Source of the DNA: Thiohalobacter sp.
GTDB taxonomy: Bacteria > Pseudomonadota > Gammaproteobacteria > Thiohalobacterales > Thiohalobacteraceae
Assembly: GCA_027030825.1 (NCBI GenBank)
Contig: JALVEM010000569.1
Coordinates: 1 to 6,387 of the forward strand
Reading direction: 5' to 3'
Length of the DNA: 6,387 nt
The notes under the pieces were generated by a model, which worked only from the letters and a program-made list of their open reading frames with translations, made no database searches and was not told the DNA's origin. Below, in pieces: positions 1 to 5,136 of the stretch. Position 1 is the stretch's first letter. The number at the start of each line of letters is the position of its first letter. A program made the translations under genes and the position numbers.

Positions 1-1
1 T

Positions 2-748
2 CACGAATCCGCCCTGCCCCACATGCCCGGCCTCCCCCTGCCCCGGCTCCGCGTCGGCATCGCCCGTGACCGGGCATTCGGGTTCTACTACCCGGACGAT
101 CTGGAGGCCTTCGAACGGCTCGGCGCGGAACTGGTGCCCGTCGACATGCTGAACGACCGCCGCCTGCCCGATGAGCTCGATGCCCTTTTCATCGGCGGCG
201 GCTTTCCGGAGACGGCCATGGAGGCACTGGCGGCCAACGCCGAAATGCGCCACTCGGTCAGGTCGGCGATCGAACGGGGCCTGCCGACCTATGCCGAATG
301 CGGCGGCCTCATGTATCTGGCCCGATCACTGAGGTGGGGAGACCGGCGTGTCGAGATGGCGGGCGTCATACCCGGCGACGTGGTCATGGGCGAGCGCCCG
401 GTCGGTCGCGGCTATATCCGCCTGTGCGAGACAGCCGCGCATCCCTGGCCACGGTTCGACCGGGACACGGCGGGAGACAGAGAGATCGCTGCTCACGAAT
501 TTCACTATTCGCGTCTGGAAAACCTCGATATCGGGGCAGGGTTCGCCTACAGGGTCCTGCGCGGGCACGGCATCGACGGCAGCCATGACGGCATCGTGAT
601 GCACCGTCTGCTGGCCAATTACGCCCACCTCAGGGACACGTCCAAATACCGCTGGATTCACAGGTTTCTTGCCTTCGCCGCCCATCATGCCAACAATGGA
701 GCCACACCGGTTTCCGGAATCGATTCAGTCAACACAGGTGAACCATGA
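2..748 (+). CDS. dsrN: DsrN, siroheme amidase (CbiA/CobB-type glutamine amidotransferase), C-terminal part
   Basis: The frame is open to the left edge (first whole codon at 2), so this is the C-terminal 248 residues of a protein whose family is usually about 450-470 residues. The missing N-terminal half would hold the ATP-binding domain. What remains is the class I glutamine amidotransferase domain. The nucleophile Cys lies in the motif YAECGGLMYLA (Cys codon 299-301), and the catalytic His lies in AAHEFHYSRLEN (about 494-510), the family's HEFHYS signature. The family transfers glutamine amide nitrogen to side-chain carboxylates of a tetrapyrrole. Cobyrinate a,c-diamide synthase is the cobalamin version, and DsrN amidates siroheme to siroamide for reverse-type sulfite reductase DsrAB. 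I choose DsrN over CobB because the next gene, overlapping by 4 bp (ATGA), is a cysteine-free DsrR. The protein is cytoplasmic. An internal Met at 23 is not the real start, because homology runs through it. Confidence 0.86.
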   Translation, partial: HESALPHMPGLPLPRLRVGIARDRAFGFYYPDDLEAFERLGAELVPVDMLNDRRLPDELDALFIGGGFPETAMEALAANAEMRHSVRSAIERGLPTYAECGGLMYLARSLRWGDRRVEMAGVIPGDVVMGERPVGRGYIRLCETAAHPWPRFDRDTAGDREIAAHEFHYSRLENLDIGAGFAYRVLRGHGIDGSHDGIVMHRLLANYAHLRDTSKYRWIHRFLAFAAHHANNGATPVSGIDSVNTGEP

Positions 749-1059
749 TCAGCATCACCCCTACCGCTGCGCGCCAGGTTCGTGAATCCGCCCGTCAGGG
801 CCAGATGGAAGGCATGCCACTGCGGATCGCCGCCATGCGCAATCCCGACGGCAGCCTCCAGTACGCCATGGGCTTCGACGACAAGCAGCTCGAACACGAC
901 AACCGCTTCACGTCCGAGGGCATCGAGATCGTCGTGGCGGATACCAGCATGCCCCTGCTCACCGGCACCGTCATCGACTACGTCGAAATCGAGCCCGGTC
1001 GGCACGAATTCATCTTTCTGAATCCCAACGATCCCAACTACCAGCCGGCGGAGGACTGA
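745..1059 (+). CDS. dsrR: DsrR, cysteine-free A-type carrier-like protein of the dsr operon
   Basis: This 104-residue protein has the HesB/IscA fold signature. MGFDDKQLE (42-50), the strand-turn LLTGTVIDYVE (71-81) and FLNPND (91-96) align with the GFTFDD, GxxIDYV and NPNA elements of A-type iron-sulfur carriers. All three cluster-binding cysteines of that family are absent, and the protein has no Cys at all; the C-terminal CGCG segment is replaced by polar residues. That is the hallmark of DsrR, a soluble cytoplasmic protein needed for effective expression of the Dsr sulfur-oxidation machinery but unable to carry a cluster in the IscA way. The start ATG overlaps the dsrN stop (745-748), with a weak AGGTG ribosome site at 736-740, so the two are translationally coupled. 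In Allochromatium vinosum dsrS follows, but here a repeat array begins 25 bp after the stop. A generic IscA-like protein is the alternative, made unlikely by the missing cysteines and the dsrN partner. Confidence 0.88.
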   Translation: MISITPTAARQVRESARQGQMEGMPLRIAAMRNPDGSLQYAMGFDDKQLEHDNRFTSEGIEIVVADTSMPLLTGTVIDYVEIEPGRHEFIFLNPNDPNYQPAED

Positions 1060-1084
1060 AGCTGGAAGCTCGGCCTCCGCTACT

Positions 1085-1222
1085 CGTCATCCCGGCCAAG
1101 CGACCCCGGCCTTGAGCCGGGGAAGCGCGAGCCGGAATCCAGAGACCACGCCGATCCCTGCCACCGTGGCCGATGCTTTTTCCTGGATTCCGGATCTCGC
1201 CTGCGGCGAGTCCGGAATGACG
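1085..1222. repeat. Palindromic unit 1
   Basis: The left hairpin opens with CGTCATCCCGG and holds a nested CCCCGGC (1104-1110), CTTGA loop, GCCGGGG (1116-1122) stem. It closes with CCGGAATCCAG (1132-1142). The central stem is CCACG (1146-1150) with CGTGG (1165-1169). The right hairpin is ATTCCGGA (1187-1194) with TCCGGAAT (1211-1218), enclosing CTCGCC-TGC-GGCGAG (1196-1210). The left outer stem has one C:A mismatch (ATCCCGG against CCGGAAT) that unit 2 does not have. Confidence 0.88.
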
Positions 1223-1262
1223 ACGTGGGAGGTCATTCCAGGCGAGCGAGCGGTTTTTTCTT

Positions 1263-1399
1263 CGTCATTCCGGCCAAGCGACCCCGGCCTTGAGCCGGGG
1301 AGCGCGAGCCGGAATCCAGAAACCACGCCGATCCCTGCCGCCGTGGCCGATGCTTTTTCCTGGATTCCGGATCTCGCCTGCGGCGAGTCCGGAATGATG
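1263..1399. repeat. Palindromic unit 2
   Basis: This is close to unit 1 along its length. The left arm starts CGTCATTCCGG, giving a fully paired ATTCCGG/CCGGAAT outer stem. The nested CCCCGGC (1282-1288) / GCCGGGG (1294-1300) stem, the central CCACG (1323-1327) / CGTGG (1342-1346) stem and the right ATTCCGGA (1364-1371) / TCCGGAAT (1388-1395) stem are all kept. Differences from unit 1 include single bases in the central loop, a missing A after the nested stem and ATGATG in place of ATGACG at the end. Confidence 0.88.
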
Positions 1400-1408
1400 A
1401 CGTGGGAG

Positions 1409-1543
1409 GTCATTCCGGCCAGGCGACCCCGGCCTTGAGCCGGGGGAGCGCGCGCCGGAATCCAGAGACCACGCCGATCCCTACCACCGTGGCCCGCCCT
1501 TCTCCTGGATCCCGGATAAGCGCTTCGCGCTTTCCGGGATGAC
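1409..1543. repeat. Palindromic unit 3 with a different right arm
   Basis: The left half matches units 1 and 2 (nested stem 1427-1433 with 1439-1445; central stem 1469-1473 with 1488-1492). The right arm differs in sequence but keeps its pairing. The outer stem is ATCCCGGA (1509-1516) with TCCGGGAT (1533-1540), where units 1 and 2 have ATTCCGGA/TCCGGAAT. The inner stem is AAGCGC-TTC-GCGCTT (1518-1532), where they have CTCGCC-TGC-GGCGAG. Both halves of each stem have changed together. Confidence 0.85.
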
Positions 1544-1576
1544 CCAAAGTGGGCGCTGCGCGCCGTCCGGAATGAC

Positions 1577-1754
1577 CTCGAGGATGATGGCCACGGAAGC
1601 ACACGGAAAAGACATTCAGTCACGAACCCTGCGAAGGGACCGATTGCCTCGGACGGACAGGGCGAGCCGCCGGAGGCCACGACCGCCGCAGTCTCGGCAC
1701 GAATCCGAAACCGCCGGTTTTTCCGAGGGATATCCCGTCCGCCCCGGACAATGC
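1577..1754. other. Gene-free leader region upstream of the kinase promoter
   Basis: I see no convincing gene on either strand here. Two CACGGAA words sit 10 bp apart (1592-1598 and 1602-1608). A small imperfect dyad, AAACC-GCC-GGTTT (1708-1720) followed by two more Ts, lies about 50-60 bp upstream of the inferred transcription start. It could be an operator half-site or chance; its stem is too weak for a convincing terminator. Confidence 0.5.
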
Positions 1755-1763
1755 TGATATAAT
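1755..1763 (+). promoter_or_regulatory. Extended -10 promoter for the kinase-regulator-rhodanese operon
   Basis: TGATATAAT is an exact sigma-70 extended -10 (TGn plus the consensus TATAAT at 1758-1763), standing out in GC-rich sequence. The hexamer 17 bp upstream (about 1735-1740, CCGTCC) is not a recognisable -35, which extended -10 promoters can tolerate. The predicted start near 1770 gives a leader of roughly 30 nt before the ATG at 1799. The ribosome site there is weak (CGGGG at 1784-1788, about 10 nt before the ATG). Confidence 0.6.
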
Positions 1764-1798
1764 GCGGTGACGGGCAACCAACCCGGGGTATCCGCCCG

Positions 1799-3469
1799 AT
1801 GGCGACCGAATCCGAAAAGCTGGCCCTGCTGCACGACCGGACCGCGCCCCTGCCCGGAGCCGGAGAACCTGCCGGCACCGGACATCGTGCCGAGGCGTTG
1901 CGGCACGTGCGTCCCGCCTGTCTCCATACGCCCCTGTTCCTGGGCATGGGGCTGCTCGGCACCGCCGCCACCGGCGTGCTGGGCCTGATCGAAGGCGAGC
2001 CGGTATTCGCCCTGCTGGGCGGCACCTCCATGGCCGCACTGCTGGCAGGCTGGTGGAAATTCCGGCAACAGGTGGTTCGCCCCATCCAGGCCATCAACGG
2101 CTGGGCAAACCAGATCCTGGGCGGCAACCCGGAATCCCGCATCCCGGTGCCGGAACAGGGGCCCCTCAAGGACCTGGTCGCCTCCATCAACCGTATCAGC
2201 GACCAGTTCCAGAGCCTCACGCTGGACATGGAATCCCAGGTCCGCCAGCAGACCCGCCACCTCAAGCACAAGACCCGCTCGCTGGAGATCCTCTACGACG
2301 TGGCAGCGAGCATCAACAGCTCACGCGATCTCGAAGACCTGCTGACGCGTTTCCTGCACACGCTCAAGGAAGTGGTGCATGCACGCGCCGCCACGGTCCG
2401 GCTGCTGGGCGACGACGGCAGGATGCGGCTGGTCGCCAGCCTCGGCCTGAGCGAGGAGATCGTCGAGAAGGAACAGACCCTGCCCTCGGACCGCTGCCTG
2501 TGCGGCAAGGCCCTCGACGAGGGCACGATCCAGTCCCATGCCAGCCTGCGCGTCTGCGACCGCCTGGTCGGCACCCAGTTCTTCGATCACGAGGAAATCG
2601 AGATGATCGCGGTGCCGCTGCAGTACCGCGGCAGAACGCTCGGTGTCTACAACCTGTTCATCGACCGACAGCATGTCTCGAGTTACGAGAAGGACAAGGA
2701 TCTGCTGATCAGCATCGGCCGGCATCTGGGCATGGCCATCGAGAAGGCGGCCGTGGACGAGGAAGCCAACCGCCTCTCCATCATCGAGGAACGGACCCGC
2801 ATCGCGCACGAGCTGCACGACTCGCTCGCCCAGACCCTGGCCAGCCTTCGCTTCCAGGTCAGGGTGCTCGACGAGACCCTCCATCAGGGCGACGAATCCG
2901 CACTCTGGACCGAGCTCGAGCGCATCGAAAACAGCCTCGACGAGGCCTACGCCGAACTCCGCGGGCTGATCGACCACTTCCGCACGCCCATGGACAGGCG
3001 GGGGCTCATCCCGGCCATCGAGAAGCTGGTCGAACGCTTCCGCAACGAATCCAACATCCACATCTTCCTGCAGCAGCAATGGGACAACACCAACCTGCCC
3101 GAGGAACAGGCGATCCAGGTGCTGCGCATCGTGCAGGAGGCACTGAACAACGTCCGCAAGCACAGCAAGGCGCACACGGTGCGCATCCTGATGCGGCAGA
3201 CCGACGACGGTCGCTACAGCGTGCTGATCGAGGACGACGGCGTCGGCATTCCCGAGAACCGCGAGGGCGAAGCACTCGGCGAGCACGTCGGCCTGTCCAT
3301 CATGGAAGAGCGTGCCCGCCGCCTGGGCGGTGAGCTCCATATCGAAAGCGAGCCCGGCGAAGGCACCCGAATCCAGCTCGTCTTCACGCCACAGGAAACC
3401 GAGACCCCGCCCCTGCTACCAGAGGTCCAGCTGCCTTTCCCGCATCGCGTGAGGTCGAAATGGGGCTGA
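1799..3469 (+). CDS. NarX-type membrane histidine kinase (2 TM, HAMP, GAF, HisKA_3, HATPase)
   Basis: This 556-residue sensor kinase probably phosphorylates the NarL-type regulator encoded next. A polar N-terminus of about 40 residues precedes two hydrophobic helices (about 45-64 and 68-86) joined by only a few residues, so there is almost no periplasmic part; NarX itself has a nitrate-binding domain there. A HAMP-like linker follows (about 88-140), then a coiled stretch, then a GAF domain (about 177-315) with three cysteines: the CLC pair at 233 and 235, and Cys253. The HisKA_3 H-box is ERTRIAHELHDSLAQ with phospho-acceptor His340. The ATPase domain has the N-box IVQEALNNVRKHS (444-456), G1 motif EDDGVGIP (478-485) and HVGLSIMEERARRLGG (496-511). 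Every catalytic motif is present, so it should be active. The signal is probably cytoplasmic or membrane-borne, perhaps redox through the cysteines (inference). The start is the first in-frame ATG after the promoter at 1755-1763. The stop lies 10 bp inside the regulator gene. Confidence 0.9.
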   Translation: MATESEKLALLHDRTAPLPGAGEPAGTGHRAEALRHVRPACLHTPLFLGMGLLGTAATGVLGLIEGEPVFALLGGTSMAALLAGWWKFRQQVVRPIQAINGWANQILGGNPESRIPVPEQGPLKDLVASINRISDQFQSLTLDMESQVRQQTRHLKHKTRSLEILYDVAASINSSRDLEDLLTRFLHTLKEVVHARAATVRLLGDDGRMRLVASLGLSEEIVEKEQTLPSDRCLCGKALDEGTIQSHASLRVCDRLVGTQFFDHEEIEMIAVPLQYRGRTLGVYNLFIDRQHVSSYEKDKDLLISIGRHLGMAIEKAAVDEEANRLSIIEERTRIAHELHDSLAQTLASLRFQVRVLDETLHQGDESALWTELERIENSLDEAYAELRGLIDHFRTPMDRRGLIPAIEKLVERFRNESNIHIFLQQQWDNTNLPEEQAIQVLRIVQEALNNVRKHSKAHTVRILMRQTDDGRYSVLIEDDGVGIPENREGEALGEHVGLSIMEERARRLGGELHIESEPGEGTRIQLVFTPQETETPPLLPEVQLPFPHRVRSKWG

Positions 3470-4134
3470 GAGTACTGCTCATCGACGACCACACCCTGTT
3501 CCGGGTCGGCCTGGAAGGCCTGCTCGCGCACCGCGGCATCGAGGTCATCGCCTCGGTCGGCGACGGCGAGGAAGGCATACGGCTGGCCGAGGAACTGAAG
3601 CCCGACGTCATCCTGCTCGACATGCGCATGCCCGGCCTGAACGGCCTGGGGGTGTTGCGCGCCATCCGCAGCAGCGGCCTCGAGATGCCGATCGCCATGC
3701 TCACCACCAGCAGCAACGAACAGGATCTGGTGGACGCGCTGCGCAGCGGCGCGCAGGGCTATCTCATCAAGGACATGGAGCCGGACGACCTGGTGGTGGC
3801 GCTTCGCGACATCGTGGCCGGGAAGACGGTCGTGGCCCCGGATCTCGCACCCGTGCTGGCCAAGGTCGTCCAGGGCGAAACCGTGGGCGAGAGCGAACAG
3901 GAGACGAACCCCTTCGCGGAACTGACCCCGCGCGAGACCGAGATCCTCGGGCTGCTGGCGGAAGGCCTCAGCAACAAGGCCATCGCCCGTCACCTGGGCA
4001 TCTCCGACGGCACAGTGAAACTGCACGTCAAGGCCATCCTGCGCAAGCTCGGGGTCCACTCGCGCGTCGAGGCCGCCGTGATCGCCGTGGAACACGGCCT
4101 GCGCCACAATCGGCACACGGGCACGACCGACTGA
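3460..4134 (+). CDS. NarL/FixJ-family response regulator
   Basis: This 224-residue DNA-binding response regulator is the likely partner of the overlapping kinase. The receiver domain (about 1-120) has the acidic pocket Asp9-Asp10, phospho-acceptor Asp54 in ILLDMRMPG, Thr82/Thr83 in the switch position and Lys104 in YLIKD. A linker (about 130-152) leads to a LuxR-type helix-turn-helix (about 153-215) with LTPRETEILGLLAEGLSNKAI and GTVKLHVKAILRKL. This part resembles NarL, including the SRVEAAV that follows. Translation is probably coupled to the kinase: the ATG lies inside the kinase's last codons, with GAGG (3451-3454) five bases upstream. No nar, nir or other nitrate genes are visible, so its targets cannot be told from the window. 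Candidates are the neighbouring sulfur genes or its own promoter. I leave the symbol blank because NarL-like regulators are numerous and orthology cannot be shown here. Confidence 0.92.
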   Translation: MGLRVLLIDDHTLFRVGLEGLLAHRGIEVIASVGDGEEGIRLAEELKPDVILLDMRMPGLNGLGVLRAIRSSGLEMPIAMLTTSSNEQDLVDALRSGAQGYLIKDMEPDDLVVALRDIVAGKTVVAPDLAPVLAKVVQGETVGESEQETNPFAELTPRETEILGLLAEGLSNKAIARHLGISDGTVKLHVKAILRKLGVHSRVEAAVIAVEHGLRHNRHTGTTD

Positions 4135-4157
4135 CAGCCTGTCTCGAGGAGCACCGG

Positions 4158-4625
4158 ATGAAACACTACAAGGATTTCGTCGAAGAGGTTCTGCCCGGAA
4201 TCCGGGAACTCTTTCCCTGGGACGCCGAGGAAATGATGAAGGAAAAGGGGGACGCCGTGCTGGTACTGGACACGCGCGAACCCTACGAATTCGACAGGAT
4301 GCACATCGAGGGCGCGCTCAACGTCCCGCGCGGCATTCTGGAACCCGCCTGTGAATGGGGCTATGAAGAGACGGTCCCCGAACTCGTCCAGGCCCGCGAG
4401 CGGCCGGTGCTGGTCGTCTGCCGGTCGGGCAACCGAAGCGCACTGGCGGCCCACGTGATGCAGTTGATGGGCTATCGCGAGGTCTATTCGCTCAAGACCG
4501 GCCTGCGCGGCTGGAACGACTACGAGCTGCCCCTGGTCGATGGCGCAGGCAACCCGGTCGACATCGAGACCGCCGACGAATACTTCAACGAAGGCCCGCG
4601 CCCCGAACAGCTGCCGCCGAAATGA
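4158..4625 (+). CDS. Single-domain rhodanese-like sulfurtransferase
   Basis: This 155-residue cytoplasmic rhodanese has no signal peptide. Motifs run in the usual order: an N-terminal extension ending in WDAEEMM (21-27), VLDTREPYEFDRMHIEGALNVP (36-57) and the active-site loop VVCRSGNRSALAA (87-99) with catalytic Cys88. Then come the GYREVYSLKTGLRGWND segment (105-121) and a polar tail. The six-residue loop CRSGNR is that of sulfur-transferring rhodaneses rather than the seven-residue loop of Cdc25-type phosphatases. The family moves sulfane sulfur from thiosulfate, polysulfide or persulfide to thiol acceptors. A good ribosome site, GAGGA (4146-4150), sits seven bases before the ATG. The gene starts 23 bp after the regulator on the same strand, so it is probably part of that operon. 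In a dsr-bearing organism it fits with handling persulfide sulfur; its true acceptor is unknown. Cys65 is a second cysteine that could serve in relay or disulfide formation. Confidence 0.9.
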   Translation: MKHYKDFVEEVLPGIRELFPWDAEEMMKEKGDAVLVLDTREPYEFDRMHIEGALNVPRGILEPACEWGYEETVPELVQARERPVLVVCRSGNRSALAAHVMQLMGYREVYSLKTGLRGWNDYELPLVDGAGNPVDIETADEYFNEGPRPEQLPPK

Positions 4626-4629
4626 CGCT

Positions 4630-4662
4630 GCATGCCCGGCATGCCGGCTGCTTTCTGCAGCC
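4630..4662. terminator. Paired hairpins at convergent gene ends
   Basis: The rhodanese (stop at 4623-4625) and the S24-fold gene (stop at 4665-4667 on the other strand) converge across 39 bp. Two perfect 6-bp stems lie there: GCATGC-CCG-GCATGC (4630-4644) and GGCTGC-TTTCT-GCAGCC (4646-4662). They are symmetric, so they could stop transcripts from both sides, but neither strand has a proper T-run after them. The terminator role is inferred from position. Confidence 0.4.
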
Positions 4663-4664
4663 CG

Positions 4665-5054
4665 CTATTCGTAATGCTTGTGGTAGCTGCGTCGGGTACC
4701 GGCGCGCTGGACGATGACGCCCTTGATCCGGTCGAGATCGGGGATCTCGATGGTCTCGTAACGCGAACGCATCGGCTTGAGATAGTATCTGTCCTCCTGT
4801 ACCAGCAGCTGGCGGAAGATGAGTTCGCCATCGTCCAGCTGGGCCAGCACGAAGCTGCCGTTGCGTATGATGCCGGCCGGGTCGATGAGGATGATGCAGC
4901 CCTTGGCGAACTCGGGCTCCATGCTGTCGTCGATGACCTGCAGGGCGAACAGCCCCGTCTCCTCGCAGCTGCCGCTCGCGCCTTCGTTCTCGATCAGCTG
5001 CCTGAGATCGAGCGGAATGTCGTCTTCCGGCAAGGTGTCCTCGTGATCGTTCAT
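4665..5054 (-). CDS. LexA/UmuD-like S24-fold protein without DNA-binding domain and with Lys-to-Arg change
   Basis: This 129-residue protein matches the C-terminal S24 (LexA/UmuD) peptidase domain. VIDDSMEPEF (40-49) carries the nucleophile Ser44. The core continues with KGCIILIDP (51-59), RNGSFVLAQLDDGELIFRQL (64-83) and YYLKPM (90-95). Ser44 to residue 81 is 37 positions, the same Ser-to-Lys distance as in E. coli LexA (119/156) and UmuD (60/97), but residue 81 is Arg (CGC codon at 4814-4812). The Ser-Lys dyad is therefore broken. No helix-turn-helix precedes the domain, only about 35 mostly acidic residues, and I find no Ala-Gly or Cys-Gly cleavage site. It is thus probably neither a self-cleaving SOS repressor nor an active peptidase. 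It may be a dimerising or binding module; its function is unknown. The start is supported by GGAGAG (5064-5059) four bases before the ATG. It lies 82 bp downstream of cysG on the same strand, so co-transcription is likely. Confidence 0.82.
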   Translation of the reverse strand: MNDHEDTLPEDDIPLDLRQLIENEGASGSCEETGLFALQVIDDSMEPEFAKGCIILIDPAGIIRNGSFVLAQLDDGELIFRQLLVQEDRYYLKPMRSRYETIEIPDLDRIKGVIVQRAGTRRSYHKHYE

Positions 5055-5066
5055 CGCACTCTCCAG

Positions 5067-5084
5067 CCCCGGTGCCTGCCGGGG
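5067..5084 (-). other. Hairpin just before the S24-fold gene's ribosome site
   Basis: CCCCGG (5067-5072) and CCGGGG (5079-5084) form a perfect 6-bp GC stem with a six-base loop. On the minus strand it ends two bases before the GGAGAG ribosome site, within the 82-bp gap after cysG. It has no T-run, so it is not a classical terminator. It could pause polymerase, protect the mRNA end or tune translation of the downstream gene. Confidence 0.4.
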
Positions 5085-5136
5085 AGATCTTCATGGTTCC
5101 GTCGGCGACGGCGCACGCTGCTGCCGCTGCCGGTGA

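Larger units (their letters stand above)
1085..1576. repeat. Array of palindromic repeats (REP/BIME- or MITE-like)
   Basis: Three long palindromic units (1085-1222, 1263-1399, 1409-1543) and at least two fragments fill most of the dsrR-kinase gap. Each unit reads as left hairpin, central hairpin, right hairpin, and the left and right halves are also complementary to each other (TCATTCCGG against CCGGAATGA; CCGGAATCCAG against CTGGATTCCGG). The basic period is about 146 bp. After unit 1 a new left arm starts (1232-1240), is cut short and is followed by 22 bp containing six Ts, then unit 2. After unit 3 a lone right-arm remnant occurs at about 1552-1576, with a GGCGC-TGC-GCGCC hairpin and a CCGGAATGAC end. 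Similar GTCATTCCGG/CCGGAATCCAG palindromes occur widely between genes in Proteobacteria. No transposase or RAYT gene is in the window. The array starts 25 bp after dsrR, so it may also help end or stabilise the dsr transcript; that is inference. Confidence 0.9.

Noticed and set aside
1214..1259. Possible intrinsic terminator: GGAATGAC/GTCATTCC stem and six Ts
   Set aside because: The T-run starts 14 bases after the stem, and the stem is the junction of two repeat arms, so it does not meet the normal form.
1112..1438. Open frame across the repeats giving a protein with two near-identical copies
   Set aside because: The apparent protein repeat is only the palindromic DNA unit read in frame; there is no ribosome site or known domain.
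1085..1576. CRISPR array
   Set aside because: The repeats are about 140 bp, palindromic and nearly abutting, with no regular unique spacers and no cas genes.
1775..1790. Possible NarL 7-2-7 site near the kinase start
   Set aside because: One half (CGGGGTA) matches 6 of 7 positions, but the other half matches only 4 of 7 and the site lies downstream of the inferred transcription start.
1087..2271. Long minus-strand frame of 394 codons
   Set aside because: It runs through the repeat array, the promoter and antisense to the kinase start; composition is Arg/Pro/Ser-rich, typical of a shadow frame in GC-rich DNA.
2321..3340. Minus-strand frame of 339 codons inside the kinase gene
   Set aside because: It is antisense to clear HisKA_3 and ATPase motifs and has no recognisable domain of its own.
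3214..4116. Minus-strand frame of 300 codons across kinase and regulator
   Set aside because: It is antisense to two well-supported genes, with no domain or ribosome site that would support it.
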